Positions 46,823 to 57,199 of a DNA stretch of 64,000 nucleotides are shown here, piece after piece (the first letter of the stretch is position 1; each line of letters starts with the position of its first letter). The stretch lies in assembly GCF_001005725.1 (NCBI RefSeq), contig NZ_LBIC01000001.1, positions 708,501 through 772,500 on the forward strand, written 5' to 3'. The DNA comes from Sphingobium chungbukense (GTDB lineage Bacteria > Pseudomonadota > Alphaproteobacteria > Sphingomonadales > Sphingomonadaceae). The notes beneath the pieces were generated by a model. It was not told the DNA's origin and did not search any database. It saw only the letters and a list, made by a program, of their open reading frames with translations. The position numbers and the translations under genes are program-made.

Positions 46823-47737
46823 ATGTCCGCTGAATCCCGTTTCCTGACCCTGCTGCGCCTGCTGGCGAACGATCCCGCAGCGCAGGGCTTGCAGGATGAT
46901 GTGGCGGTGCTGGAGATCGGCGGCGCGCGCCTCGTCCTCACCAGCGATACGATGGTGGAGGGGGTGCATTATCTTCCCGCCGATCCGCCCGCCGATATCG
47001 GCTGGAAGCTGGCGGCGGTGAACCTCTCCGATCTGGCGGCCAAGGGCGCGAAGCCGGTCGGCTGCCTGCTCAACTATGCGCTGTCGGGCGATGATGCCTG
47101 GGATGCCGCCTTTCTGGAAGGACTGGGCGAGGCGCTGGCCCGCCATGCCATGCCGCTGCTGGGCGGCGATACGGTCAAGATGCCGAAGGGCAGTCCGCGC
47201 AGCTACAGCCTGACCGCTTTGGGCGAAGCGACCGGCCCGGTGCCGGTGCGCGGGGGAGCCAAGGCAGGCGACCGGCTCTACCTGACCGGCCCGGTGGGCG
47301 ACGCGGCAGTCGGGCTTGACCTGTTGCAATCCATGCCTGGCGCGTCCGGACCATTGGTGGAGGCCTATCGCCGGCCGCGTCCCCGCCTGGCCGAAGGCGC
47401 GCTGCTCGCCCGTCACGCTCATGCGATGATGGACGTGTCGGACGGGCTGCTGATCGACGCGGCGCGCATGGCGGCGGCGAGCGGGCTGGCCGTCACCATC
47501 GACCATATACCGCTTTCTCCAGCGCTGGAGGCGACGCGCGGTGCCAGCAATGCGGTGCAGATCGCGGCGGCGCGGGCAGGGGACGATTATGAACTGCTTT
47601 TTGCCCTGCCGGCCGTGATCAAGCCACCGGTGCGCGCGATTCCGGTGGGACGCTTTTCGCACGGGACCGGCCTTACCCTGATGATCGACGGGGTGGCCAT
47701 TCCGCTGCCCGATCGGCTTGGCTGGGAACATGGCTGA
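46823..47737 (+). CDS. thiL: Thiamine-monophosphate kinase
   Basis: Phosphorylates thiamine monophosphate to the active diphosphate. 304 residues of the PurM/ThiL fold: 'LTSDTMVEGVHYLPADPPADIGWKLAAVNLSDLAAKGAKP' and 'HAMMDVSDGLLIDAARMA' contain the ATP and Mg2+ sites. It has CGGGAGAAAG upstream of the ATG. nusB-thiL is a frequent pair. Confidence 0.94.
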   Translation: MSAESRFLTLLRLLANDPAAQGLQDDVAVLEIGGARLVLTSDTMVEGVHYLPADPPADIGWKLAAVNLSDLAAKGAKPVGCLLNYALSGDDAWDAAFLEGLGEALARHAMPLLGGDTVKMPKGSPRSYSLTALGEATGPVPVRGGAKAGDRLYLTGPVGDAAVGLDLLQSMPGASGPLVEAYRRPRPRLAEGALLARHAHAMMDVSDGLLIDAARMAAASGLAVTIDHIPLSPALEATRGASNAVQIAAARAGDDYELLFALPAVIKPPVRAIPVGRFSHGTGLTLMIDGVAIPLPDRLGWEHG

Positions 47738-47758
47738 AACGCGCTGATTCGTAACGGG

Positions 47759-47786
47759 TTGACGCGGGCCGTCCGCCCTGTAGCTT
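47759..47786 (+). promoter_or_regulatory. Possible hppA promoter
   Basis: TTGACG at 47759-47764 and TAGCTT at 47781-47786 are 16 bases apart. The -10 is weak, so this is only a candidate. The 227-base region up to the hppA ATG otherwise shows no gene; a 38-codon frame from 47821 looks non-coding. Confidence 0.35.
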
Positions 47787-47964
47787 CACCCCCGACCTTT
47801 CTCAGCCCGGTAGGACCGCATGATGTGCGTGAGCCTGTTGCTGATTGACGCGGTGCCCGATGCCGGAAGCGCATGTTCCGGCCGCCCGCCCTTACGCCCT
47901 TCGCCCGTCCGTCATTCCCTGCGGAGCGGCCGATGACAGGCATAACAGGGGGAGAGGAACATTC

Positions 47965-50088
47965 ATGCAGATTGTCACGATTGCCATAGGGTGCGGCCTG
48001 CTGGCCGTGCTCTACGGCCTGTTCACCAGTCGACAGGTGCTGGCGGCGTCCGCCGGCAATGAAACCATGCAACAGATTGCGGGCGCGATTCAGGAGGGGG
48101 CAAAGGCCTATCTCGGCCGCCAATATACGACCATCGGCATGGTCGGCGTCGTCGTCGCGGCGCTGGTCTTCTTCTTCCTCGGAGGGACGTCCGCGATAGG
48201 ATTTTTGATCGGCGCGATCCTGTCGGGCGCGGCGGGCTTCATCGGCATGAACATCTCGGTGCGCGCCAATGTCCGCACCGCCGAAGCCGCGCGCGGCACG
48301 CTGCAAAGCGGGCTGACCGTCGCCTTCAGGGCGGGCGCCATCACCGGCATGCTGGTGGCGGGGCTGGCCCTGCTCGCGATTTCCGTCTTCTTCTGGTATC
48401 TGACCGGCCCCGCAGGCCATGCGCCCGACGACCGGATCGTGATCGACTCCCTCGTCGCGCTGGCCTTCGGCGCCAGCCTCATCTCCATCTTCGCGCGTCT
48501 GGGCGGCGGCATCTTCACCAAGGCGGCGGACGTCGGAGCGGACCTTGTCGGCAAGGTCGAGGCGGGCATCCCGGAGGATGACCCGCGCAACCCCGCCGTG
48601 ATCGCGGACAATGTCGGCGACAATGTCGGTGACTGCGCGGGCATGGCGGCCGACCTGTTCGAAACCTATGTGGTGACGGTCGGCGCGACCATGGTGCTGA
48701 CCGCGCTGCTGGTGAAGGGCGTCGACAACGCCTTCCTGATGCAGCTCATGTCGCTGCCGCTGATCGTCGGCGGCGTGTGCATCATCACCTCGATCATCGG
48801 CACCTATATGGTGCGGCTCGGCGCCAGCCAGTCGATCATGGGCGCGCTCTACAAGGGCTTCTGGACGACGGCGATCCTGTCAATCCCGGCGCTCTACGCA
48901 GTCACCCAATATACGCTGGGCGATCTCAATGCCCGCTTCGGTACCGATCTGGACGGATCGGGCGGCTATACCGGCATGGCGCTGTTCTGGTCGATGATGG
49001 TCGGTCTGGCGGTCACGGGCCTGATCGTCTGGATCACCGAATATTATACCGGCACCAACTACCGCCCGGTGCGCAGCATCGCCCGCGCTTCGGAGACCGG
49101 CCACGGCACCAACGTTATTCAGGGCCTGGCTGTCAGCCTGGAAGCGACCGCCCTGCCGACGCTGGTGATCGTGGCGGGCATCATCGTCGCCCATCAACTG
49201 GCGGGCCTGATCGGCATCGCCTTCGCCGCGACGGCCATGCTGGCGCTGGCGGGCATGGTGGTGGCCCTGGATGCTTACGGTCCCGTCACCGACAATGCCG
49301 GCGGCATCGCGGAAATGTCGCATCTCGACGATAGCGTGCGGGTGAAGACCGACGCGCTCGACGCCGTGGGCAACACCACCAAGGCCGTGACCAAGGGCTA
49401 TGCCATCGGCTCGGCGGGCCTGGCCGCGCTGGTGCTGTTCGGCGCCTATACGGAGGATCTGAAATTCTACAACAGCGCGCTCGGCCTGACCGAGCCGGTC
49501 GATTTCAGCCTCTCCAACCCCTATGTCATCGTCGGCCTGCTGCTCGGCGCCCTGCTGCCCTATCTGTTCGGCGCGATGGGCATGACCGCCGTGGGCCGCG
49601 CCGCGGGCGACGTGGTCAAGGACGTGCGCGACCAGTTCGCCACCAACAAGGGCATCATGGAGGGCACCTCGCGGCCCGACTATGCCCGCACGGTGGACCT
49701 CGTCACCCGCGCTGCGATCAAGGAGATGATCATCCCCAGCCTGTTGCCGGTGCTGGCCCCGATCTTCGTCTATTTCGCGATTTCGGCGGTGGCGGGCACG
49801 CCCAATGGCTTTGCGGCTCTGGGCGCGCTGTTGCTGGGCGTGATCGTGTCGGGCCTGTTCGTGGCGCTCTCCATGACCTCGGGCGGCGGCGCCTGGGACA
49901 ATGCCAAAAAATATATCGAGGACGGCAATCATGGCGGCAAGGGATCGGAAGCCCATAAGGCCGCAGTGACGGGCGACACGGTGGGCGATCCCTATAAGGA
50001 CACGGCTGGCCCTGCGGTCAATCCGATGATCAAGATCACCAACATCGTCGCCCTGCTGCTGCTGGCTGCCTTGGCGCACGGCGCGTAA
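47965..50088 (+). CDS. hppA: Membrane-bound proton-pumping pyrophosphatase
   Basis: Hydrolyses pyrophosphate and pumps H+ across the inner membrane. 707 residues from ATG 47965 (GGAGAGG upstream), about 16 helices. '[42 protein letters not shown]' is the catalytic motif. '[21 protein letters not shown]' has Lys where potassium-dependent enzymes have Ala, so this is predicted to be K+-independent. A strong hairpin terminator follows. Confidence 0.96.
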   Translation: MQIVTIAIGCGLLAVLYGLFTSRQVLAASAGNETMQQIAGAIQEGAKAYLGRQYTTIGMVGVVVAALVFFFLGGTSAIGFLIGAILSGAAGFIGMNISVRANVRTAEAARGTLQSGLTVAFRAGAITGMLVAGLALLAISVFFWYLTGPAGHAPDDRIVIDSLVALAFGASLISIFARLGGGIFTKAADVGADLVGKVEAGIPEDDPRNPAVIADNVGDNVGDCAGMAADLFETYVVTVGATMVLTALLVKGVDNAFLMQLMSLPLIVGGVCIITSIIGTYMVRLGASQSIMGALYKGFWTTAILSIPALYAVTQYTLGDLNARFGTDLDGSGGYTGMALFWSMMVGLAVTGLIVWITEYYTGTNYRPVRSIARASETGHGTNVIQGLAVSLEATALPTLVIVAGIIVAHQLAGLIGIAFAATAMLALAGMVVALDAYGPVTDNAGGIAEMSHLDDSVRVKTDALDAVGNTTKAVTKGYAIGSAGLAALVLFGAYTEDLKFYNSALGLTEPVDFSLSNPYVIVGLLLGALLPYLFGAMGMTAVGRAAGDVVKDVRDQFATNKGIMEGTSRPDYARTVDLVTRAAIKEMIIPSLLPVLAPIFVYFAISAVAGTPNGFAALGALLLGVIVSGLFVALSMTSGGGAWDNAKKYIEDGNHGGKGSEAHKAAVTGDTVGDPYKDTAGPAVNPMIKITNIVALLLLAALAHGA

Positions 50089-50117
50089 CACCACGTTAAA
50101 AAAGGGAAAGACAGGAA

Positions 50118-50153
50118 AATGGCCCCGCCTTATAAAAAAGGCGGGGCCATTAT
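50118..50153 (+). terminator. Terminator of hppA
   Basis: AATGGCCCCGCCTT (50118-50131) pairs with AAGGCGGGGCCATT (50138-50151), a perfect 14-bp stem, followed by ATT. Confidence 0.85.
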
Positions 50154-50168
50154 TGTACGGGGGTAGAA

Positions 50169-52117
50169 TTGAGGGGCTTTTCTGTCGTCGCGGGCATGTT
50201 GCTCGCGCAGTTGTGCACGTCCGCCAGCGCCGAGACCGCGCCCGCGCCGCGCAAGGAATGGCCGATCGAGGCCTTTGCCGAACTGCCGATAATGGAGCGG
50301 CCGGAACTTTCCCCGGACGGCATGCGCCTGGCCGCCAGGGTGTCGCGCGATGGCGAGCTGCTGCTGATGATCGCCGCCATTGCCGATGAGCCCAACCGTA
50401 TCCGCACCCTGCAACTGGGGAAAACGACCTCAACTGGTGGCGCTGGGTCAATGACGACTGGCTGATCGCGGGCATAGGCAGCGAAGCCAACGTCCAGGGC
50501 ATGCCCTGGTCGATCAGCCGCGTCGCCAGCATCAAGCGCGACGGGACGAAGATCAACCTGCTGGCCAAGAATGTGGCGGCGCAGAATGGCGACGACGTCA
50601 TCTGGGTCGCCCGCGACGGCACGCCGCGCATCCTGCTCGCCTATCAATCGTCCATCTACGGCAATGATCTCGGCTTCTGGCCGCAGGTGGACGAGGTGGA
50701 CGTCGCCACCGGCAAGATGCGCCCGGTCGTGACCTCGCGCCAGAATGTCATGTCCTGGTATGCCGATGCGACCGGGGCGGTGCGCATGGGCGTGGGCTAT
50801 GACGACTCGACGCGCACGTCGAAGCTGCTCTACCGCGCCGACGGCCGGTCCAGCTTCCGCACGATCGACCGGGCCAATCGCCGCCGCGACGAATCCATGG
50901 TCGTGCCGATGCTGTTCACCGCCGATCCGGGCAGGGCGATCGCCAGCGACGATCATGAGGGCACCGACGCCCTGTACGAATATGACCTGACCCGGCTGGA
51001 ACTGGGCAAGAAGGTCTTCGCCGCGCCAGGCTTCGACATTGACGGGATTGAGCGCGATACCGCCGGCACCGGTCTGGCGGGCGTGCGCTTTACCGCCGAC
51101 GGGCCGGGGGTGCACTGGTTCGACGACGGGCTGGCGAAGATCCAGGCCGACATCGACAGGGCGGTGGGCGCGCACCGCCGCGCCCGGATCGTGTCCACCA
51201 GCCGCGATCACCAGCGCATGATCGTGCATGTCGGCAGCGCCGACCAGCCGGGCACCTATTATTATTACGACACGTCGGCCGGCGCGATGAGCATCCTGTC
51301 GAAGATCAGCCAGAATTTCGGCCCCGGCGTCCATCTCTCGCCGGTCAGGACGATCCGCTACAAGGCGCGCGACGGGCTCGAGATCGCCGCCGTGCTGACC
51401 CTGCCCGCGGACAGGGAGCCGAAGAATCTGCCGCTGATCCTGATGCCGCATGGCGGCCCCTTCGCCCGCGACAGCGAGGAATGGGACTGGTGGGTGCAGT
51501 TCCTGGCCTATCGCGGCTATGCGGTGCTGCAACCCAATTATCGCGGTTCCTCCGGCTATGGCACCGCCTTTGCGGCGAAGGGCGAGGGGCAATGGGGCCT
51601 TGCGATGCAGGACGACCTCAACGACGCGGTCGACTGGGCGGTGAAGGAAGGGATGGCCGATGCGAAGCGGGTCTGCATCGTCGGCGCCTCCTATGGCGGC
51701 TATGCGGCGATGCGCGGGGCGCAGCGCGACGGCGGCCGTTATCGCTGCGCCATCTCCTATGCCGGCGTGTCGGACCTTTCGGCCATGATGCGTTACGACA
51801 GCCGCTTCCTGAATCACGGCACGCGCAAGGATTGGATGAAGGAGCAGGCGCCCGATTTCGCCTCCGTCTCTCCCGTCAACTTCGCCGCGCAATTTTCCAC
51901 GCCCATCCTGCTGATGCACGGCAAGAAGGACCGGCGTGTGCAGGTGAACCAGTCGCGCGAGATGGCGGAGAAGCTGAAGGCGGCGGGCAAGGTCGCCGGG
52001 CGCGACTATATCTATGTCGAACAGCCGCTGGCCGATCATTTCTTTTCCCGCCAGGCGGACCGGCTGGATTTTCTCCAGCGCATGGACGCCTTTCTGAAGG
52101 AGCATAATCCGGCCTGA
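50169..52117 (+). pseudogene. S9-family (prolyl oligopeptidase) peptidase, frameshifted
   Basis: Exported serine peptidase split by one base. Residues from TTG 50169 give a Sec signal ('MRGFSVVAGMLLAQLCTSASA') and the start of a beta-propeller, then the frame closes at 50465. The second frame carries on the same protein from about 50420: 'ENDLNWWRWVNDDWLIAGIG' is an ordinary S9 motif and continues to 'IVGASYGGYAAMRG' (catalytic Ser) and 'DHFFSRQADRL' (His region). Adding one G to GGGG at 50417-50420 restores the reading frame. This could be a real pseudogene, a phase switch or a sequencing error. Confidence 0.85.
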
Positions 52118-52149
52118 CCGGGCAGGCGGTTCCCACATGGGCCATCAAT

Positions 52150-52201
52150 GTCACAAATCAGAAATGATATGGTCACAAGTTTGTAACGTAAAAGTCATAA
52201 T
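52150..52201 (+). promoter_or_regulatory. Candidate Pho box and -10 ahead of the DUF2490 gene
   Basis: GTCACAA (52150 and 52172), GTAACGT (52183) and GTCATAA (52194) recur with 22- and 11-base spacing, the phase of PhoB half-sites. CATAAT at 52196-52201 is a good -10. Confidence 0.5.
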
Positions 52202-52241
52202 GCGCGCCCGTTCGCCAGCATGGCGGAGGGGAGAATTGATC

Positions 52242-52922
52242 ATGCGACTGACCTGCAAGCTGCTGCCCGCGCTCGCCCTGCTGGCCGCTCCGGCCGTGGC
52301 GCATGCCAGCGAGGACGAACAGCTCTGGACCACCGCCAGCGCGACGGTGAAGCTGAGCGATCATTGGCGCTTCTCGCAAGAGGTCGTCGCCCGGTTCAGC
52401 GACGATCGCGACGGGCTGTACGAGGTCGAGATGAATTCGCTGATCGGCTACAAGGTCAGCAAGAAGGTCACGGTCTGGGCCGGCTACACCCATGACCCCA
52501 ATTATAATGGCGGCGACTTCGCGGTGATGGAGCATCGCGGCCGCCAGCAGGTGACGTTCGACAATATCGTCAAGATCGGCCCCGGCCAGCTCAGCGCCCG
52601 CCTGCGGCTGGAGGAACGCTGGCGCGAGGGGGTCGACGGCACCGCCTGGCGGCTGCGTCCCTATGTCAAATATGTGCTGCCGTTCCGGGAAGGCGGCAAG
52701 ACCGCGCTGCTGCTGAGCCATGAGAGCTTCATCGATCTCAACACCACCAATTTCCAGCGGGTCGAGGGCGAGGAGCGGATGCGCAACCTGATCGCCATCA
52801 CCACCCCGATCGCGAAGAATGTGAATGCGGAGATCGGCTATCTCCACCAGCACGGCTTCCGCCCCCATGCCGACGATCCCAACGACAATGTGGCGTCCTT
52901 CTCGCTGAGCTTTTCCTTCTGA
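52242..52922 (+). CDS. DUF2490 outer-membrane protein
   Basis: 226 residues from ATG 52242 (GAGGGGAGA upstream). A Sec signal ends at 'AVAHASEDE' (about 25), then alternating amphipathic strands typical of a beta-barrel ('RFSQEVVARFSDDRDGLYEVEMNSLIGYKVSKKVTVWAGYTHDPN') and a final Phe ('FSLSFSF'), the outer-membrane sorting signal. Members are uncharacterised. A phosphate-starvation box upstream suggests a role in phosphate-stress envelope remodelling; this is inference. Confidence 0.82.
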   Translation: MRLTCKLLPALALLAAPAVAHASEDEQLWTTASATVKLSDHWRFSQEVVARFSDDRDGLYEVEMNSLIGYKVSKKVTVWAGYTHDPNYNGGDFAVMEHRGRQQVTFDNIVKIGPGQLSARLRLEERWREGVDGTAWRLRPYVKYVLPFREGGKTALLLSHESFIDLNTTNFQRVEGEERMRNLIAITTPIAKNVNAEIGYLHQHGFRPHADDPNDNVASFSLSFSF

Positions 52923-52966
52923 CCGGCCGCATGGGGATGTGGCCAGTTGCTGCCGTTAAGCGCACC

Positions 52967-53075
52967 GTGCTCCTGCGCAGGCACTCGAACGAGACGAGTG
53001 GCTCGCGAGAGCCCAGTTCAGACGGTGCGGTGATCCACTAAGGGCGGGACTGGGCTCCTGCCTGCGCAGGAGCAC
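52967..53075. repeat. Dispersed palindromic repeat, family A, copy 2 (long form)
   Basis: GTGCTCCTGCGCAGG arm, an insert 'CACTCGAACGAGACGAGTGG' and the core 'CCCAGTTCAGACGG', ending CTGCGCAGGAGCAC. 109 bp in the gap between the DUF2490 gene and bioF; the rest of the 281-base gap holds nothing recognised. Confidence 0.8.
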
Positions 53076-53203
53076 GGTTTACTCCGGGGAAAGCGGGGGG
53101 TCAGCCAACCCCTTTCCCACCCCCCTCCGTCTGAACGCAATCCAGACGCCGCCCCAGCGGTCGGGCTTGCCCGCGCCGCCCCAGCGGGCCTATAGGCCGC
53201 GCC

Positions 53204-54328
53204 ATGACCAGCGAACCCTTCCGCTCGCAACTGGCGGCGCTTGAGAAGCGCGGCCGCCTGCGTCATCTGATCCCGCGGGCGGGACGGGACTTCGCCTCCA
53301 ACGACTATCTCGGCCTCGCCTCCGACCCGATCATCGCGCAGGCGGTGGCCGACGCAGTGGCGCGGGGCGTGCCGGTCGGATCGGGCGGATCGCGGTTGCT
53401 GCGCGGCAATGCGCCCGAACATGAGGGGCTGGAGGCAAAGGCCGCCGATTTCTTCAAGACGCAAGGCGCGCTGTTCCTGGCGAACGGCTTCGCCGCCAAT
53501 CTCGCGCTGTTTTCCACCTTGCCGCAACGGGGCGACCTGATCGTCGCGGACGAGCTGATCCACGCCAGCGTCCATGACGGCATCCGCATGTCGAAGGCGG
53601 CGGCCGTCTTCGCCCGCCACAATGATGTGCAAAGCTTTGCCGACCTGATCGCCGCCTGGCGGCAGGAGGGCGGCAAGGGGCGAGTATGGATCGCCGTCGA
53701 AACGCTCTATTCGATGGATGGCGACATGGCCCCGCTCGGCGACCTGGCGACGCTGGCGGCCCGGCACGAGGCGATGCTGATCCTGGACGAAGCGCATGGC
53801 ACGGGTGTCTTCGGACCGTCCGGGCGCGGCCTGTCGGCGGGTCTGGACGGGCTGCACAATGTCGTGACGCTGCACACATGCGGCAAGGCGATGGGGGTGG
53901 AGGGCGCTCTGATCTGCGGGCCGCGCCTGCTGATCGACTATCTCGTCAACCGGGCGAGGGCCTTCATCTTCTCCACCGCGCCCTCGCCGCTGATGGCGGT
54001 CGCGGCATCCGCCGCGCTCGACCGGATCGAGCAGGCCAGCGACCTGCGCGACCGGTTGAAGACGCTGCGGGTCGACGCCGCCGAAGCGATCTGTGCGCCG
54101 CTCGGCCTGCCCGCGCCGCGCAGCCAGATCATCCCCGTGATCCTGGGCGAGGACCGCCGCGCCATGGCCGCCGCCGCCGCCTTGCAAGAGGCGGGGTTCG
54201 ACGTGCGCGGCATCCGCCCGCCGACCGTGCCGCCGGGCACCAGCCGCCTGCGCATCTCGCTGACCCTGAACGTCGGCCGCGCCGACATCGCCGCGTTGGG
54301 CGAAGCACTGCGCCGGGTGGTGGCGTGA
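53204..54328 (+). CDS. bioF: 8-amino-7-oxononanoate synthase
   Basis: PLP enzyme that joins pimeloyl-ACP and L-alanine in biotin synthesis. 374 residues of the alpha-oxoamine synthase fold: 'FASNDYLGLASDP', 'GSGGSRLLRGNAPEHEGLEAKAADF', 'LILDEAHGTGVFGPSGRG' and the PLP-Lys region 'LHTCGKAMGVEGALICG'. Relatives include serine palmitoyltransferase, but adjacency with bioD (4-base overlap) supports BioF. Confidence 0.93.
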   Translation: MTSEPFRSQLAALEKRGRLRHLIPRAGRDFASNDYLGLASDPIIAQAVADAVARGVPVGSGGSRLLRGNAPEHEGLEAKAADFFKTQGALFLANGFAANLALFSTLPQRGDLIVADELIHASVHDGIRMSKAAAVFARHNDVQSFADLIAAWRQEGGKGRVWIAVETLYSMDGDMAPLGDLATLAARHEAMLILDEAHGTGVFGPSGRGLSAGLDGLHNVVTLHTCGKAMGVEGALICGPRLLIDYLVNRARAFIFSTAPSPLMAVAASAALDRIEQASDLRDRLKTLRVDAAEAICAPLGLPAPRSQIIPVILGEDRRAMAAAAALQEAGFDVRGIRPPTVPPGTSRLRISLTLNVGRADIAALGEALRRVVA

Positions 54329-54939
54329 GCGTCTTCATCGTCACCGGCACCGACACCGACATCGGCAAGACCGTGTTCGCCGCAGGCCTCACCGGGGCGT
54401 TGCGCGCTCGTTACTGGAAGCCGGTCCAGGCGGGCGTCGACCCCGAAGGCGACAAGGAGCGGGTGGCCGCGCTTTCCGGCCTTCCCGCCTCGCATATCCT
54501 GCCCGAAGCCTATCGCCTGACCACGCCCGCCTCGCCCCATCTGGCGGCGCGGATCGACGGGGTGGAGATCGGGCTCGACCGGCTCGCCTTGCCAAAGGTC
54601 GACGGCCCGCTGGTGGTGGAGGGCGCGGGCGGACTGATGGTCCCGGTCAGCGAGACGCTGCTGATGATCGACCTGTTCGCGCATTGGCGCGCGCCGGTCA
54701 TCCTCTGCGCGCGGACGGGGCTGGGCACCATCAACCACAGCCTGCTCAGCATAGAGGCGCTGCGGGCGCGGGATATTCCCATCGCCGGGATCGCCTTCAT
54801 CGGTGATCCGCATGCAGAGAATGAGCGGATCATTCCGCTGCTGGGCAAGGTTCCTAGTCTCGGACGGCTGCCGTATCTTGATCCGTTGGATGCGGGAGCG
54901 CTGAAGGCCGCTTTCAAGGCATCGATTCGCCTGCCCTAA
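54325..54939 (+). CDS. bioD: Dethiobiotin synthetase
   Basis: ATP-dependent closure of the ureido ring. 204 residues from GTG 54325, overlapping the bioF stop (GTGA). 'FIVTGTDTDIGKTVFAAGL' is the P-loop, 'VVEGAGGLMVPVSET' and 'GIAFIGDPHAENERII' are the characteristic substrate segments. A fuller frame upstream is antisense/out-of-frame inside bioF. Confidence 0.94.
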   Translation: MSVFIVTGTDTDIGKTVFAAGLTGALRARYWKPVQAGVDPEGDKERVAALSGLPASHILPEAYRLTTPASPHLAARIDGVEIGLDRLALPKVDGPLVVEGAGGLMVPVSETLLMIDLFAHWRAPVILCARTGLGTINHSLLSIEALRARDIPIAGIAFIGDPHAENERIIPLLGKVPSLGRLPYLDPLDAGALKAAFKASIRLP

Positions 54940-54947
54940 ACCGCATC

Positions 54948-55038
54948 GTGCTCCTGCGAAGGCACTGAAGCGAGACAAGCGGCTCGCGTTCAGCCCAGTC
55001 CTGCCGCCTGAACTGGACTCCTGCCTTCGCAGGAGCAC
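54948..55038. repeat. Dispersed palindromic repeat, family A, copy 3 (core inverted)
   Basis: GTGCTCCTGCGAAGG and CCTTCGCAGGAGCAC arms. The core reads AGCCCAGTCC...GAACTGGA, the reverse complement of the core in copies 1, 2 and 4, with a left insert 'ACTGAAGCGAGACAAGCGG'. Confidence 0.8.
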
Positions 55039-55177
55039 TGCTGCGCCCCAGACCAAAGCCGCAAGCATCCCACATTTTTCGACCAACGACATGGACATTG
55101 CACCCGGCGGACGCTCAACTCCCGGCCATCATGGGCACGTCTTCGCGCCCTGACCAGAAAGCAAGGGAAATGCTTCG

Positions 55178-57193
55178 ATGAAATATCTTCTCCTCGGCGC
55201 GGCGGCAGTTGCGCTGGCCGCCGGCGCGTCCGTCGCCCAGACTGATCCGGCGGCGAAACCCACCTACGGCAGCTACGGCTTCGACAGCGCCGGCATGGAC
55301 AAATCGGTGAAGCCCGGCGACGATTTCTACGATTACGCCAACGGCACATGGGCGAAGAACACGCCGATCCCTGCCGACAAGTCCAACTATGGCGCCTTCA
55401 ACACGCTGGACGACCTGTCGCGCGAGCGCACCAAGGCCATTCTCGACGCCGCGCAGGTCGACCCGAACAGCAAGATCGGCAATGCCTATGCCAGCTATCT
55501 CGACGCCGCCACGGTGGAGAAGAAGGGCCTCGCCCCCGCCAAACCCTGGCTCGCGAAGATCAAGGCGGTGAAGGACAAGGCATCCTACGCCAAGCTCACC
55601 GCCGAAGCCGCCCGCGCCGGCATCGACGGCCCCTTCGGCTTCTACGTCAATCAGGACGACAAAGACCCGGAAACCTACATCCTCGTCCTGCACCAGTCGG
55701 GCCTCGGCCTGCCCGACCGCGATTTCTACCTGGAACCCGATGCCAAGATGGCGGCGATCCGCACCGCCTATGTCGCGCATCTGGAAAAGATGCTGACGCT
55801 GGCCGGTGAAGCCGACGCCAAGGCCCGCGCCGCCGCGCTCATGGCCTTCGAGACGGAGGTCGCCAAGGTCCACTGGACCCAGGTCGACAGCCGCGACGCC
55901 GACAAGACCTATAACAAGATGACGCTGGCGGAATTGCAGAAGGCCGCGCCGGGCTTCGACTTCGCGTCCTATTTCGCCGCCAACAAGCTCAGCCCCAAAG
56001 ACCTGCTGGTGTCGCAGCCCAGCGCCGTCGCCGGAGAAGCCGCGCTGATCGCCAAGGCCCCGGTCGGCGTCCTCAAGGACGCGCTGTTGCTGCGCACGCT
56101 GCATGGCTTTGCCGACGACCTGCCCGACAGCATCGCCAATGAGAATTTCGCCTTCTACGGCACCACCCTGTCCGGCACGCCGGAGCGCGAGGCACGTTGG
56201 AAACGCGCCGTGGACTTCCTCAAATCCTCGATGGGCGAGGAAGTCGGCAAAGCCTATGTCGCCCAATATTTCCCGCCCGAAACCAAGGCGGCGATGGACC
56301 AGCTCGTCAAGAATGTGATCGCCGCCATGGGCCGCCGCATCGACGGCCTCACCTGGATGAGCGACGCCGCCAAGGCCCGCGCCCACAAGAAACTGGCCGC
56401 CTTCACGCCCAAGATCGGCTATCCCGACAAATGGCGCGATTATACGGGCCTGACGGTGCAGCGCGACGATCTCTTCGGCAATGCGCTGCGTTCCAACCAG
56501 TTCGAGTTCGACTATCAGATGGGCAAGCTTGGCAAGCCGATCTATCGCTGGGAATGGGGCATGACCCCGATGGAGATCAACGCCTATGCCAATTTCGGCA
56601 TGGTGGAGATCGTCTTCCCCGCCGCGATCCTGCAACCGCCCTTCTTCGATCCCCATGCCGATCCGGCGGTCAATTATGGCGGCATCGGCGCGGTGATCGG
56701 CCATGAACTCAGCCATCATTTCGACGATCAGGGCGCGAAATATGATGAGACCGGCAAGCTCAATCAATGGTGGAGCGATCAGGACGTCGCCAATTTCAAG
56801 GCGCTGACCGACAAGCTGGTCAAGCAATATGACGCCTATGAACCCTTCCCCGGCGCGCATGTGAAGGGCGCCTTCACCCTGGGCGAGAATATCGGGGACC
56901 TGGCCGGTGTTGCGGTGGCGCTGGACGCCTATCACGCTTCGCTGGGCGGCAAGCCCGCGCCGATCATCGACGGCACGACCGGCGACCAGCGTTTCTTCCT
57001 GGGCTGGGCGCAGGTATGGCGGCGCAATTATCGCGAGCCCAATCTGCGCCAGCGGCTCGTCACCGATCCGCATTCGCCGTCGCAATATCGCACCGACACG
57101 GTGCGCAATTTCGATCAATGGTATGCGGCCTTCAAGCCGGAGGCGGGCGGAAAGATCGCGCTCCCGCCGCAGGATCGGGTGAAGATCTGGTGA
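55178..57193 (+). CDS. M13-family exported metallopeptidase
   Basis: 671 residues. A Sec signal ('LLLGAAAVALAAGASVAQ') is followed by the neprilysin-type fold; the zinc site is 'VIGHELSHHFDDQG' (HExxH) and the third ligand Glu is in 'GENIGDLAGVAVALDAY'. PepO-like enzymes cut peptides in the periplasm or at the surface. It splits bioFD from bioA and has its own terminator, so it is transcribed separately. Substrate unknown. Confidence 0.93.
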   Translation: MKYLLLGAAAVALAAGASVAQTDPAAKPTYGSYGFDSAGMDKSVKPGDDFYDYANGTWAKNTPIPADKSNYGAFNTLDDLSRERTKAILDAAQVDPNSKIGNAYASYLDAATVEKKGLAPAKPWLAKIKAVKDKASYAKLTAEAARAGIDGPFGFYVNQDDKDPETYILVLHQSGLGLPDRDFYLEPDAKMAAIRTAYVAHLEKMLTLAGEADAKARAAALMAFETEVAKVHWTQVDSRDADKTYNKMTLAELQKAAPGFDFASYFAANKLSPKDLLVSQPSAVAGEAALIAKAPVGVLKDALLLRTLHGFADDLPDSIANENFAFYGTTLSGTPEREARWKRAVDFLKSSMGEEVGKAYVAQYFPPETKAAMDQLVKNVIAAMGRRIDGLTWMSDAAKARAHKKLAAFTPKIGYPDKWRDYTGLTVQRDDLFGNALRSNQFEFDYQMGKLGKPIYRWEWGMTPMEINAYANFGMVEIVFPAAILQPPFFDPHADPAVNYGGIGAVIGHELSHHFDDQGAKYDETGKLNQWWSDQDVANFKALTDKLVKQYDAYEPFPGAHVKGAFTLGENIGDLAGVAVALDAYHASLGGKPAPIIDGTTGDQRFFLGWAQVWRRNYREPNLRQRLVTDPHSPSQYRTDTVRNFDQWYAAFKPEAGGKIALPPQDRVKIW

Positions 57194-57199
57194 GAATCG

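Noticed and set aside
47821..47937. 38-codon frame before hppA
   Set aside because: Composition is not coding-like, there is no ribosome site, and it ends just before the true leader.
50411..50425. Programmed -1 frameshift in the S9 peptidase
   Set aside because: GGGGAAA allows re-pairing only in the P site; the A-site Lys tRNA would mismatch, and no stimulatory structure is evident. An indel is simpler.
53686..54324. Upstream extension of the bioD frame
   Set aside because: It runs out of frame inside bioF and has an Arg-rich nonsense product; the GTG at 54325 is coupled to the bioF stop.
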